A stretch of 64,000 bases of DNA from Latrodectus hesperus (GCA_037975125.1 CM075852.1:18563297-18627296), one strand, 5' to 3'; positions 11,991 to 24,879 are shown, numbered from the stretch's first letter. Made by a program: numbers and translations. The notes: a model not told the origin generated them from the letters alone.

Positions 11991-12957
11991 CGGCTTCATG
12001 TCAAAACAACTGATCTGGTTAGGCTGTGTGCTTGCTTAATAATTTCTTGTTTACTTACTATGCACTGCCCCTTCATAAATTAAGAAACTTAAAGTTGCTG
12101 GACCGTAATTAATTAGAAAAACAGGTCTATAGCCAGAATTTTGTCATAGCTCTTGGTGAAGGCGTTGTTGAAGTGTCGTGTTAGCTGCATGCTTTCGTTA
12201 CATATATATATACAGAGATGCTGTTTGTTATGAGTTTTCCGTATTTAGTACGGATTTCTACTCTTCGTTACGAAGTTACGATGATCTTAACGAAATGACG
12301 GAAAATAGATTTCTCTCTCGATCTCTAATAATAATCCTTTTTCGTCATGTACGATTATATTATTATTATTGTATTATAGCGATTAAAATTTGTGAAGGTT
12401 ACAAATAAATTACTAATTTAGTGTTGAAATTGGATTAAGAAAAATATGAATAATATTTCTGACTCAAAATTGTGTTTGTTATCCGAGAGAATTTTCTCAA
12501 ACAGAAATCAGTATGGCTAAGAAAGCTATAACACAAAATTTGTGATTGATTGTCATTTATTTCTATTTATCATGTCATTTATTTATTTATTCATTCTCAG
12601 TTAACAGATCAGTGTGCTATGTTAGTTTTCAATAAAAAAGAATTTTTCTTTTCAATATCAGTGTTTTCTTTTTCTTGTAATGATATAAAAATCTGTGCTG
12701 TAAGGATTTCTGAGGTAAGGCATTTAAATTTAAGAGAATGGTTTACTTTCTTAATTATTTCTTTTTATATTTATTATGATTAGATGATCATTTTACTTTT
12801 ATATTTTAACATAGGTTACCTTAAAAGGATTAATTTTATGCACATAAGTGTATTCTTAATGTAAACTGAAAAAGTTACTGAAATTTTTTGAAAAGGTTAC
12901 TGAAAGTACTGAAAATATGTCCGATTAGGACTGATTGGGATGATCAGAGGTTGCCAT
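11991..12957. other. AT-rich non-genic stretch
   Basis: No feature I can support; short open frames here are rich in Ile, Tyr and Phe as expected from AT-rich DNA. Confidence 0.5.
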
Positions 12958-12974
12958 CTCTGTGTGTGTGTGTA

Positions 12975-13047
<73 letters not shown>

Positions 13048-13068
13048 ATGTGTATATATATATATATT
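12958..13068. repeat. (TG)n(TA)n compound microsatellite
   Basis: A short TG run (about 12960-12973) passes into a long TA run and TATG variants. Confidence 0.97.
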
Positions 13069-14739
13069 CCATTATTTAATGAAATTTATAACTTTCGCTT
13101 TTCATAAAAGTTTATTAAGTGAGTGTTAATGAGAATGTAAGCAGGAAGTACCTACCTATAGGGCACAATGGAATGTTAATGGATTCTACGAATAGCTACT
13201 ATTTATTTAGATTATTTTTCAAAATATTTTTTTCTGACAAAGGCTGAAAAGAAATGCTTAGGACGATAAGACAGAATAATTGTGCAGCTACAGTCATTGT
13301 GTTTTATTAAAAATATTCATATGCAGAAAAATATAATAAAATTTTGTAACTACGCTTCAATATAAATATTCCTGTGTCTATTTTAAGATTATCAGTCTTC
13401 AAATTTATATTAAGGTGCGTTCCGCACTTTGGTTGAATGTGAAATGGAAATATTTTGAGTTATTTCTCCATGCTGTTAATTAAGCATCCTTAATACAACA
13501 AATATAGAATGACTTCATATTTTTTTATGTTTTTTAGTTTTAAAAAGCTAAATATGAAACCTGTCCAAATGATATTTCTAATTTCTTTGGAAAAATGCTT
13601 AGTCTTGCATCTGTGGTTTATCAAATTATTTTCTCTTCAAAAAATAAATAAATAAAAAATACTTAAGTTTTACCATTAATGTCAGTAATAAAAATGCATA
13701 TAGTGATTTCAAAGCAAACTGCGTGAAAGATGAAAAATCTATAGCCATTGAACCAATTCATGTAGTTTTAAAGTTTTATGTTTTTAAGCTTAAAAAAACA
13801 TGCCACTGCTGCACTTTGAATTGATTTTAATACTACAAAAAATGCGTAATTTATGGTTTTAATTTTGATGCTTTTTAATATGCTGTTGCTACTTGGAATT
13901 TATTCTGATGTTACTGTCATTCATTCAACGAATTTCCTTGAATGGCAAGAAAATCTCTATTGAATTTTATATGAAATGCGTGATAATTATCTTTACAAAC
14001 AATTGCATATATTTATGGGTATGCACATAATTCAATGCCAATTAAATGATATGTATGTTATTACATTTTCTTTTATTGATATTATGAGTTAGCTTAAATA
14101 TTGTGCCCATAAAGCTACTTTTAAATTCAGAATACCCAAATTTTATTAAAAGATTATCACAGTAAAACTAGCCTTTTTACCAAATTCAATATCGATTGGG
14201 TTACACACAGTCATCTGTTTAGTTTTATTTTCTTAGTCCTTTGAGTCATAATCTTTCGAAAAATCGCCTATTCCACTTGTAAATTACCATCAATAATATC
14301 TTTTCGAAACTTCATAAGCAAATTAATGCAATGTGATTAGTTCATAAAAATCAAAACATTCCTAATTAACTTAGATAATAGCTGACTTTTAAAGTTCTTA
14401 GCACATTGCTTGTATTTACTCAAAAGCTTGCTATCATTTTTTTTAACTTGACGTTCCCAAGGGTCGTTAACAATAAAGAAAACCTCCAGTAAAATTTAGA
14501 ATGATAAACATGTTCTTTATGGCAGTGAGAAAAAACTAATGTAATTACAAAAAGTACTTTAATTGAGATTTAAAAAATATTTAAGCTCTCGGATGAGGCT
14601 AAAAAAATCAAACTTAAAAATCCCAAGAATTTGCTGAAAAAACTCCCAATTTTTTTTTTTAACCCATCCCTAAAATGTCCAATTTCCACTATCCAATCTA
14701 AAAAAATCCCTCAGCTCACGTGACAATACCTACAGATTT
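13069..14739. other. AT-rich non-genic stretch
   Basis: Nothing recognisable. A 9-base C run occurs just downstream near 14802. Confidence 0.5.
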
Positions 14740-15130
14740 TCATTTTACCTTATATATCACACTCTCAAGTTAAAGGGGGATGCGTGGGTTGTCTTCATTC
14801 CCCCCCCCTTATACATTCTGATAAATGATGCGACGAAACCGGTCTATAATTTAAGTTTCCAAAAAACTAAAAAGAATTGGGTGTCGAGGTGCTAAAAGAA
14901 TAAAATCTTGGCGAGTTTCTCACGGACTGGAAACACGCGAGAGGTTGTCATTTGGGTGACAACGACCCTTTAATTAACAAAATTCGTTAATTGAGGCTCT
15001 TAAAAACGCGCCTTCATTTTCCCAGTATTATCTTGGCCGGAGAGGAATGAAGAATGTTCTTTCACCTTCTCTTCAGATTTTTTTCATTAGTCTTTTAAGA
15101 TCCTCCTGTCATAGACCGCTGACAAATTTA
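14740..15130. promoter_or_regulatory. GC-enriched island with paired TALE-like sites
   Basis: A compositional island without repeats or long frames. At 14944-14963 GTTGTCA and TGACAAC form a perfect inverted pair around a 6-bp spacer; TGACA is the core of MEIS/TGIF-type binding sites. Immediately downstream AATTAAC and GTTAATT form a second inverted pair of homeodomain-like sites. The dense, ordered arrangement suggests an enhancer. This is inference from motif layout only. Confidence 0.3.
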
Positions 15131-17039
15131 CGGGACACGATGCATTTTTTTTCTTATTTGCCGATTTTTACTGCATATTTTTCTTAATTGGATACTCCTG
15201 AGGGAGACTTTTCTTTTTTTTTATCCGAAGAGAATAATTTGTTACCTTAGTTTTCATTTTTCTTCTGATAGGGGCAAATTCAATCGTCTTCATTCTAAAT
15301 TATCTCTGCTAATCCTCCCTAAGAGATTTCTAGAAAATAAATTAAAGCAATTAAACTGATAATGAACATCGTATTAAAGTAATTCGAAATTCTAATCTTG
15401 TGAAAAAGTCTTCGTTTTCTTAAGTATTTTAAAACTCCTTTTAGAGAATAAATATGCACTAAATTTATATGTACTGTATTAAAAATATTAGGTTTTAAAA
15501 ATTAACAAAGATTTTTAAGTACCTACTTTATTAATATAATTTCATAACATTTATTTTGTGAATTATTCTTTAAGGTAAGTATGCCTTTTGAGAATGTGTT
15601 ATCTCTCTTTAAATTTTCTCTTATAATCCACTATATATTAGTGTTAAGTTGATTCCAATTAAAATCAATAGAATCAATATTAGTTTACCAAGGTAAAGTC
15701 TAGCGAGGATTAAATGATCATTCTGCGAAATATTTATAGGTTCATACATTCAATACCCTAAACTTGCAATATTTATTTTTATTTCTATATTGGTACGATT
15801 ATTCCAAATGATCTTTGAGTTATGCAATGTATAAAAATCACAAACGATTCGTGCTGAAATCCTAACGCCTTGCTGAAAAATATGTTAGAAATACCTTATG
15901 CATAAAATAATTTGATAGTTTATACCTTTTGTTAGTAAATATATAGTCATATCTTCTAGATTGGTACTAGAATGGTGGGCATGTTTTAATTAAAAATTTC
16001 TTGGAAAACATAAGAATCAAAAATATCACTACGAAAAGGCACAGAAGTGAAATAGTCAATAAGCTAAATTGTTTACAAAAAATTACTCTAACCCTAATTT
16101 CTTCTATTTGGCTTAAGAATTGTTTGTCCACATAATAAATGACCATCTATTTACTCCTAAAGCAAAGAAAAAAAAGTAAAAAATTCACATCCGAAATGTG
16201 ATTAGCAAATAAATACAACATTATGAATTTACTTCAGTTGAATAGTACTTAGGTGCTTTGTTTTAACTCTTATTTACCATTTAAATATCAGTGCATATTT
16301 TTCATGCATTTTTTTTTTTTTTTTTTTTTTTTGCAACTAAAAGATTTTACTTATGAAGGTTTTAGATAATTTAAGGCTATTATATAAAATATATCTCCTC
16401 ATGTAAAATATACTTTTATACAAAAATGTCTGCTGATTATACCAGTTTTAATGCAGAAATATTTGGCAACACTTTTACGTTTATAATTTTTGTGTGGAGT
16501 TTATTTATATCCCTACGCGCCAACCTTAATTTTTAAGTTTATAACATTATAACCTTAATTAATTTCCATTTTTCCCTATGGAGTTAGCCCTTGTATACAA
16601 AATGTGACGATAAAATGATAAACAGACCAACTTTAATTTTGCAGCATAATTTGAATATTACTTTCATACCTAGTGACTTGTATTTTGTATTAAACTTTTT
16701 CATAATACATGAAACTTTAAAATATTATCACTTCAAACATAATTTAAGTAAACTATTGTTTTCAATTAATTGTTATCGAGGGAAAAAATTCTGAATTATT
16801 TTATTTTCTATAATTATCAAAAATAATGATTCTTGTTATACAATCAATTAAAAGTGGCATTCTGCATTAAATATTAAACATGAAAAATAATAAATGCTCA
16901 TTTCGGAACTGTTGAGAAAGGAAATATCTAAATTTCTAATTTATTTATTCAAGTTAAATATTGTTTCGAAATACATAAAGTTTTAACCATGATGTCAAAT
17001 ATGGTATTTACTTAAAATTACTGAAATAAGATTTTAGCT
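15131..17039. other. AT-rich stretch with poly(T) run
   Basis: No gene is visible. A 24-base T run lies at 16309-16332. A near-perfect donor sequence AAG|GTAAGTATG occurs at 15572-15583, but without a matching exon upstream. Confidence 0.5.
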
Positions 17040-17230
17040 TGGATCCTAGCAGAGCCACACCCTTGGCGCAAATGATTTTGATTGGCGATAATTGTTGCTT
17101 GCGCCAATATTGATAACCCTATTTCGATACTCTGGATATGGATACACAAACTGTTTCTGGAATTTAGTTCCGGTTTGGCGGTTTTTTTCAGTTTGTCGCC
17201 GAGGATGTGGGCTCTCCTAAGATTGTACCA
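17040..17230. promoter_or_regulatory. Small GC-enriched island
   Basis: About 190 bp with repeated GGCG/CGCC words and a CCAAT motif (GCGCCAATAT near 17103), set in AT-rich DNA. No frame, RNA fold or repeat end is recognised. Possible conserved non-coding element. Confidence 0.2.
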
Positions 17231-17566
17231 AGATTTTAATTTCTAAATTCATAAGATTTAACCTCTTATATAAATTAAATCTCATGAGCAGATGGAAGAT
17301 ATAAAGTTCTTCAGAACTTATTCTTATAGAAGCATCTTAAAGAATTTAAGCAACATCAAATTACAATTTGGTAATATTCTTTAATCCAGTGTTTCTAAAT
17401 TATTTTAAGTAAACAAGATACATTGTGTTGAAATTCGAAATTCATTTTTGATGCATTTTATCTTTTTAAAACTTAATTCATTCCAATACTTGTAACAATA
17501 GAAATATATTAGGCCAATTCTACAAGAGAAGTCTGATTAACCGAATTTATTATTACAATACTTACT

Positions 17567-17606
17567 GAGATTGAGTTACTTTATTTATATAAAGTAACTC
17601 AATCTC
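17567..17606. repeat. Perfect inverted repeat, 17-bp arms, 6-nt loop
   Basis: GAGATTGAGTTACTTTA (17567-17583) pairs exactly with 17590-17606. A hairpin of this quality with a short loop is unlikely by chance. It could form in RNA from either strand, but no family is recognised. Confidence 0.9.
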
Positions 17607-18010
17607 CTTTTTTGAATTTTTTTTTTAAATTATCGTAAATTCATAAGGGAATTTATGATAATGTAGAAAATTCTTTGAATGTTTGATAAAAATTTCAAAT
17701 TTTAATATAGATAACCGAAAAGAAACAAAATTTTGAAGTGACTTGTACTTATATATGTATTATAATACATTATCTTGTGTGAAATACTTTTTACACTGAT
17801 ATTAAATTTTTGTAACATAAATTATTTTTAATTGTATATTTATTTAAATTAATAAGGATAATAATTGATTAGGATTTAATTTATAATTCATTTTAAGCAA
17901 ATTCCTGATATTAAAAAATGTATCCTGTCATTTTTGTTATTTTATTAACATTATTGATTTTTCCTTTCATTTTGATAATATTTTCCTGTCTCGCCTTAAT
18001 TTTTCATTAA

Positions 18011-18048
18011 TGTCTTATTTTAAGACATTGCATGTTTTGCAAAACATG
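18011..18048. repeat. Two adjacent perfect palindromes
   Basis: TGTCTTA-TTT-TAAGACA (18011-18027) is followed three bases later by the 18-bp perfect palindrome CATGTTTTGCAAAACATG (18031-18048). Possible dimeric protein sites or chance. Confidence 0.85.
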
Positions 18049-18853
18049 TATTTAGACTATATACGAGTTCATTCAGTTTATTTATAAGATGTATTTATCA
18101 TATTTATGCATTACTTGCAAATTTTTTTAACAAAACTAAATATATAGGAATTTATTCAAGTCTTTTTTTTTTTGACATAATTTTTAATTGAAAATTTTAT
18201 AATAGATGTTGTCTACATTTTATAAAGGATATTGTCTTTTTAATAAGTTTGTTAATTGAAAAATGTGACAATTTTTTTTAACATCAAGTTTATAAGTACA
18301 AGAAACTTGACGGAAAATTTTAAGATAAATAATCTTAAATGCAATTTATTGAATAAATTTGTGAACTGAATAATTGGAAAATTTTATTTGAATCTTAAAA
18401 CCAACAGAACAATGATTGAATTATGCATGTCTTGAAATAATCACAGTCATTCATGCACCTTAATAATCTTTAAATTTTAGGAAATGCATCCTCTATGTAA
18501 CAGAACAGTATTTTTGAAATAATACTTTACTTTTGATGATCTTGAATTATAGGAAGATATTAATCACACATTTGTCTAAGTTGCATAAATTATTACATTA
18601 AAAATCAATAAAATAGCTTTCATGTATGAAGAAGTTTCATTAAATTTATAAAAATTTAATTGAAAATTGTTATTTTATTTAATTATTGTGTGTGTTTAAA
18701 ATTAAATTTAATTATTGTGTATTTTTAAAAGGAAATTACAATGATTTCATACTTTCAAGATTCCTTTACTTCCCATTAGTCATTCATTTTTAAAATGGTA
18801 GTTGAAGCTAACTCCATTAGGCGCAACTGAGCCACCTAACATTGAAGACGACT

Positions 18854-19159
18854 TTTTTTTTTTTTTAAATAACAGCGGGCACTTGGGTGACTAACCCTTC
18901 GCCACTACAAGGCCGGAAACTGCTACTCATTTGTCGTTACCCAGCGGGCACCTGTGAACCAAGTCACGGAGGCGAGTAACATTACCCGCGTCATACCACC
19001 ACAGACCCGTTTATAGGGCGGGCCACATTCATACATCAACGCACAAGAAAGGACAGAGAAACACAGAGAGATAGTAACATCCATGCCCGAACCGGGATTC
19101 GAACCCGGGACCCACAGCTCAAGAGTCAAGAACGCTAACCACTCAGCCATTGGTCGGCT
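18854..19159 (-). mobile_element. SINE-A copy, full length, reverse orientation
   Basis: A 306-bp tRNA-headed SINE on the minus strand. Read that way it starts GAGCCGACCAATGGCTGAGT (A box) and has B box GGGTTCGAATCCC around 19103. It ends in an A tail, seen as a T run after 18853. Imperfect target duplication: CATTGAAGACGACT (18840-18853) versus CATTGGGACGACT (19160-19172). Length agrees with the outer SINE at 56832-57334 once its insert is removed. The 109-aa frame across it is a repeat translation. Confidence 0.9.
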
Positions 19160-19238
19160 CATTGGGACGACTGAACACACTCTTTTATGATGAATATTTA
19201 TCTTATGTATGCAAAATCTTAAAATTGTAATTAAATTA

Positions 19239-20017
19239 CAGTAAAACTCCAATTATCTGAACTCCGTCTATCCGAATCTCTGATTATCCGAATCGCCTTC
19301 GGAATTTCAGAGAAATTAGAGTAAAGAAGAGATGAAAAGAGTAAGGAAAATGCTAAAGAAAAGGAAAGGGAAGGGAGAAGATCAGAAGGAAAGAAAGAGA
19401 CGTGAGAAATTCAAAAACATTCTTTTGAAAATTCATGGACGTTCAGAAATGAGTGCTGAACATATAGAATGGATTAAGGGTCAGATTCTAGATTTCTCAA
19501 GTTGCAAATGATGGTCAACTTATTGAACTGTCGAGGAATGAGATACATTAATATCCAAGTTGTAGCAGACAAGTGGATCATCAGCTAGTGAAGTATTTGC
19601 CGACTTTGAAATTGCTTCGAAGTGGGTGGAACATCAACCCCTCTGTGACCACATGCAAATTCTCACTGTCAAGCGGATGCGCGACTTGACTGCCTGAAAA
19701 CAGATGAAGACGCTGAAACAGCTAACTCTGACCGAGATGTGCAGATTTTCATTTACAGCACTATACATACATGCTATATTAATGTACAACACTTGTGTGT
19801 ACCTTAACATGTAAAAGTGTTACCTTTTCATTTAATTAAAAGTTTTTCTCTTTAAGAATATGTAGTTTTTTATTCCCATTTAAAAAAAAAACCAACTGAA
19901 ATTAATTATTATAAATAATTAACTTCAGTCGATTTTTTTAAAAAATCCAATTAACCGAATTTTTATTATGAGAGTGGAATCTGATCCCAGTTGATTCGGA
20001 TAATTGGAGTTCTACTG
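19239..20017 (+). mobile_element. pogo/Tigger-like DNA transposon remnant, family 1
   Basis: A 779-bp element bounded by TA on both sides (19237-19238, 20018-20019). Its terminal inverted repeats begin CAGTAAAACTCCAATTATCT and end with the reverse complement of CAGTAGAACTCCAATTATCC. TA target sites and CAGT termini fit Tc1/mariner-pogo elements. A decayed C-terminal transposase piece is readable on the plus strand (about 19600-19730, including VKRMRDLTA and LKQLTLTEM), resembling the Tigger tail that follows the catalytic domain. Internal sequence is mostly deleted, so it cannot be autonomous. A second copy lies at 44995-46096. Confidence 0.85.
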
Positions 20018-20019
20018 TA

Positions 20020-22099
20020 TTAGGATTTATATTTGGACCAGATATTAGTCATTTAAAAATAGGCATTTTTCATTTTTGATAATATACCCCACATTAAGCT
20101 CCTTTTTTATTTTTTCGAAATATAAAACTTTGTAACATATTTTATCATTGTTTGAATAGCATTTTTCAGTTAACTATTATCAATTTATTTTTAATAATGT
20201 TAACATTCATTATATGGGAAATGTTTTTCCAATTTACTTTTAAACTTATGGTTTTGTGCTTAGAAACTTAAAATTTCTCGTTTATTATTCCATAAAAAAT
20301 CCTCTTTATATCGACCATTAATTAATTCTAAATTGTATTAAAGTTATTACTGGCATCTAAATGGGCCACAGAAAATATTCAGTTCTTATTTTAAATACCT
20401 GCTGAATCCAATTTTCTAAAAATGATTTCAAACCAAAAATTTTCTATCTTGTTAATAAACACAAAACATTAATTTCTGTATTTTGTTTTTTACTCTTTAA
20501 AATATAAGATCGCTTGAAAAATTTATAATTATCTTATTTTAATGAGATATCCACTTTTTATATGCCAGCAAAATCCGCTACGAATAATAAATTAAATTTT
20601 TCATCACATTCTTGAAACTAAGTTTCCTAGATCTTCCTACTCAAATTCTTCGATGCTATCACCACTGCAAGGACTTTGCCCATATTATTTCACTTTACTT
20701 CAGAATGAAATTTGGTAACGAGAACTTCTACCGCAATTCCAGAACATGATTCATCTTTACATTTTACTCCTATACTGTAAAATTTAAATTCTTTTAGCCG
20801 AGATGTCTTTCAAAAAAGTTTATTTCTAATTATTTATGCAAAAAGATTAATTTATATTTTTAGATGCATAAATTAATTTTATTTTAATTAAGTTATTAAT
20901 AATCATGTTTAGGGTTATACCGTTACTCGACTTACAATTATTAGATTGAAATACTGGCGCATTCAAATTTTAGTTTTTCAGAGACAAAAAATTAAATAAC
21001 TTTTACTGTCACAAATGTCGTATAATAGTAATTTTTATTCGCGTTTAGCAGTTTTATGTTCATTTACTTCTACAAAATGTATTAACACGAGTTATTGTGT
21101 CAAAAATAATAATGTGAAATACACGTTTTTGTTTATAAACGTTGATTACAAGTTACTATTTCCATTGCTTTTATATTTTAGAACTTATTCATCATTAAGT
21201 TAGCATTTAATGATAAATTGTGTGAAATTTCATTGTTTTAGAATTTTCATGATTCTGTCACCTCAAAGCATTCTTCCGTAGTTTAATTGAATTCAAGTAT
21301 TATGTCTCTTAATAATTTGGGGCTAATTGGATTCAACAGACAATGAAATTTATAAGTAAGAATTGTAAAAATAAATAAGCCTGATATTTATAAATAGTAG
21401 CTAAATTCCCAGCATGTTAAATAGCCAATTCATTCAAATGATTTTAAATAATTATGTCTTTGCGCTCGTTTCTTTTTTAATGATCATAATTTTCTTCTAA
21501 ACATTAAAATTTAAATAATTTATTTTTGATCACTCAACACAACTCGAGATTTTCAAATACTTTCAACCTTTGATAAATGTGGATTATTTTTCCTTGAAAT
21601 TTTATGAAATTTTAACCAGTTTCTTGAATTCAAAGTAAATGTTTCTAACGTTAATTTCGAATGTTTAACGTCTGCAAGTTATTCGAAATTGTACCCTGTG
21701 GAGGATCATCTTCAGATTTATTAACAATAAGAAGAAAATTATCTTAATTCTTAAAGTAATAACTACTTGGTTTATTAATGATCATTTTTTCATTATAATT
21801 AATCACATGGATTGTGATTTCGTTTCCATATTTATTGGTATTTTTAAAATTAGTTATATTACATGCAAGTATCAAAGTGATAAGTTTTAAAATCGATTAA
21901 AGAATTTCACCATTTCTTTCAACAATTTCTAAATCATTAAAATGTTATCAAACTATATACAAAGATTTAAGAATTTTGTTATTTCATCCTTTTAAGGTTT
22001 TTTCACTTATACGTGGAAATGCCATTCTTTAATTTATTAAGCTCAATTTTGAATGATCAACAATTGGACCATTATTGTGCCTCCTAATGTCTCTAATTT
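20020..22099. other. AT-rich non-genic stretch
   Basis: No supported feature is visible in this AT-rich sequence. Confidence 0.5.
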
Positions 22100-22380
22100 C
22101 TATCAAGTTTGTTTAATGTTTTGCTACGAAAATGTGGTGTAAACTAAGTGCTATAATCACTGAAATATAAATGCTTTTTGGAAGAAAATATTTCAAATCA
22201 TTATCTCAATTTCATCAATCAATAAATTTCGAACAAATTCATCAATCAATTTCGATCAAGTTTGTTAAATTTCTTCTACGAAAATGTGGTGCAAACTACA
22301 TAAGTGTTATGATGATGGAATTATAAATACTTTTTGGAAGAATAAATTCCAAATTATCTTCTGCACAAAATACATCAACC
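22100..22380. repeat. Imperfect tandem duplication, 151-bp period
   Basis: The block containing CTACGAAAATGTGGTGTAAA (from 22125) recurs from 22276, with flanking similarity on both sides (ATCAAGTTTGTT before, CTTTTTGGAAGAA after). Substitutions and small indels show it is an old duplication. No coding or repeat family is recognised. Confidence 0.8.
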
Positions 22381-22780
22381 AAGGAAAATTATAATATTTC
22401 TAGTTTATACATTGTCATTGGAGTAATAAAAGCAATAAAGGAAAATAAAATACAACTCCATTTTACTAGCGTAAATATTTAGTTATATCTGTTTGCAACT
22501 GATCAATTATTCATCCAAAAATATCCCAAAATAATTTTTCCAATAGAAAACATAATCTATACCAATAACATAAATCATAAAAACACTTAGTTTCACTTAC
22601 CAAGAATTTTAGATTTGTTAAGACGTGGAAGTGCTATAGATCTCAAATGACTTTATTTATTTTGAGAAAAAATTCCATTCATTTTGTTCATCAAAGTAGT
22701 AGTGTAACTGAAACTATTTACAGAAACTTCGAACACAAGAAACGACTACTGTAGAAGCATATTGTCCAGAATATCTGCTG
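22381..22780. other. AT-rich non-genic stretch
   Basis: No supported feature is visible in this stretch. Confidence 0.5.
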
Positions 22781-23200
22781 ACTGTAGACTATAGGAAAAA
22801 GGGCAAAAACGGTGGACAAACTGTCCATTAGGGGAAAACCCAGGTTCAAGTAAAAGGGAGGTTTTTGGACCAAAGGCAGTTATGGCGATTTACTACCCTT
22901 CGCTCTTTTAATGCTGGGAGTAAATTTTAACGGTCTTTGTTTTATGTCTACAGCTGGTGGACTTGCCAAGAGGAGAAATAGAATAGAAAAGAGTTTTCTA
23001 TTTTTTTTCATTCCATCGTTCCTTTCTGGCTCCTTTTACTGCCAACCATTATTGCAGAAGTGCCGAAGATTTAAAAGATCTCGCCATGCTTTAGTTCAGA
23101 GGATATTACGGTGGCTAACGAGTTTCCGCTCCATTTTGTTCTTGCCGCCGCTTAAACCACCCTCTTCGTCCCTGAGCAATCATTATAAACGGTGAATAAG
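22781..23200 (+). other. GC-enriched island, possible untranslated exon or conserved element
   Basis: Compositionally distinct from its flanks. A good acceptor-like tract (TTTATGTCTACAG, ending about 22952) precedes a segment that runs to a donor-like AAG|GTATGA near 23200. A 94-codon frame (22911-23195) covers it, but its low-complexity Phe/Leu/Ser/Arg content is unconvincing. TCCATTAGGGG and CAGTTATGGCGATTTAC resemble Hox/Pbx-type sites. It could be regulatory or a non-coding exon. Confidence 0.28.
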
Positions 23201-23634
23201 GTATGAAGTTAATTTCAACTCTTTTATCCTACTTTCCTGGTCTTGTCCTCTGAGACTGAAGATGAACTATTAGCTGTTGGTTAGTGTATGTTTGATTAAA
23301 ACTGAATGGGCGGTTTAACGATATCGTAAATGTGTAATTGAAGTTGCTATGTAATTTAATTTACCTAACTGGATTACTTCATTTTTCAAAGCTGAATACA
23401 GAAAGAGAAGACTTAAATTTTTTCCACTTAAAAAATCAAATTAAAAAATGTTCAATGATTATCGAAAGAGAAATTAGTACGAAATGCAAAATGCATACGA
23501 TTTCCTGTATTCGAAAGCTGCAAACTTATTTTGGATAATTTTATTAATTTTTAAAATTGTTGACGGTGATTTCTGGTAGTAATTTATCTAGGAACTATTT
23601 TACAAATCTAGTTCCTACATGATTCTAGCTTTCA
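23201..23634. other. AT-rich non-genic stretch
   Basis: No supported feature is visible; a 66-aa open frame here is unremarkable. Confidence 0.5.
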
Positions 23635-23756
23635 TTCAATAGCTCGTGGATTCAACAGACGTTAGGCCTAAGTGATTTATTCTTTTTCTATTTTAAACTG
23701 CAGGAATAGATGTAAAATTAGTCCTCATGTGCAAAAAATGTGCTAATGTGGCAAAC
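23635..23756 (+). repeat. Heavily decayed SINE-B copy
   Basis: TTCAATAGCTCGTGGATTCA at the start and AATTAGTCCTCATGTGCAAA near 23719 match the SINE-B head and 3' body in the right order and spacing. The middle is eroded and no target duplication remains. Confidence 0.6.
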
Positions 23757-24577
23757 TAAACTACGCTTAAAAATTTTTTTTACCTATTTTATGTAAAATA
23801 TCACACTTTCATAATAATCATAGATTATTCGTTAAAACTTCTGACTGTGAAGGGAAAATATTTTCATTACTTTGTTTTATTTCAAGTAAAAAAATTAGAC
23901 CATAAAAACTTAATATTTATGTAGATAAAATAAATGTTTATATATGAAATAGTTGTTAGATCACAAATGTTTAGGTGGTTAATAGTGATTAGGTAAAAAA
24001 AAAAGATATGCTTCTAAATGTCCCATTTTTCCTAATTCAGATCTTCTATAAGTTTGATTTAAAAATGAGACCAAAAATATTGATTTTGTTCTTCGTAATG
24101 AAATTTCATGAGTTGGATTTCATACAAAATGAATTTTTATAAAATCAAATAGTTATGGAAGTCATATCAAAAAATTTCATTTAAATCTAGCGCCGTAAGC
24201 TGTGACAATAAGAAAAGTTCAAAAATAACATTTGAACTTACCTTTTTAAAATTCTTATTTTTAAAAAGCCGTAGTCTTTGCTTATAATGTAGAATGCGAT
24301 GAACACCAATAAAGTATTAAGTGATATTATGACATTTCTATCAACTTCTATATATTAGCTTGTTCTTAATATAAGCATCAGTAATATAAAAAAATTACTG
24401 ATCCGTACATTATGAGCAAAATTCAAGAGAGCTTGATATCTTGCTGTTTCTGGATTGCATAACTTGACTTTCGAAGTTTGAATATTCTGGAATTTTAAAG
24501 AAAATCCGTTGTGTGCTATCTTTTCCAAGTTAGGACGGAGGCGAAACAAATATTCAAATGGATAGAAATCGTGCCTT
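23757..24577. other. AT-rich non-genic stretch
   Basis: No supported feature is visible in this stretch. Confidence 0.5.
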
Positions 24578-24590
24578 AATTCAGATAGTT

Positions 24591-24879
24591 TTTATTTTAA
24601 ATAAAGGCGGTCATTGGGTGACAAGTCAACCCTTCGCCACAACAAGGCAGGACACTGTTACTCATTTGTTGTTACCCAATGGGCCCCAGTGAACCAAGTT
24701 ACGGAGGCGAGTAGCATTTTCCACGCCATATTACCACAAAACCCGTTTATATTGTGGGTCACTTTTCTACATTCTAAGAAGAAAGGACAGAAACACATAG
24801 AAAGTAACATTCATGCCCGAACCAGGATTCGAACCCCGGACCCACAGCTCAGGAGTCAAGAACGCTAACCTCTCAGCCA
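24591..24879 (-). mobile_element. SINE-A copy, reverse orientation, slightly 5'-truncated
   Basis: Same family as 18854-19159: minus-strand B box (mutated, GGGGTTCGAATCC) near 24830, conserved body, and an A-rich 3' end at the low-coordinate side. Flanks AATTCAGATAGTT (24578-24590) and AATTCAAATAGTT (24880-24892) form a 13-bp duplication with one mismatch. The head begins at TTGGCTGAG, a few bases short of full length. Confidence 0.88.

Larger units (their letters stand above)
17231..18839. other. AT-rich stretch with palindromes
   Basis: No gene or transposon ends are visible. Two notable palindromic sites are listed separately. A short direct repeat (TTTAATTATTGTGTGT type) lies near 18675-18725. 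Confidence 0.5.

Noticed and set aside
15572..15583. Second recursive splice site at AAG|GTAAGTATG
   Set aside because: The donor is excellent but the sequence before it lacks a proper pyrimidine tract and ends in AAG, so acceptor function is unlikely.
18923..19252. 109-aa minus-strand frame as a protein-coding gene
   Set aside because: It is the translation of a SINE-A copy with a tRNA-like head and target duplication; the same peptide pattern appears in the other SINE copies.
24237..24255. Minus-strand recursive site at AAG|GTAAGTTC
   Set aside because: Upstream on that strand is A-rich rather than pyrimidine-rich, so no acceptor is present.
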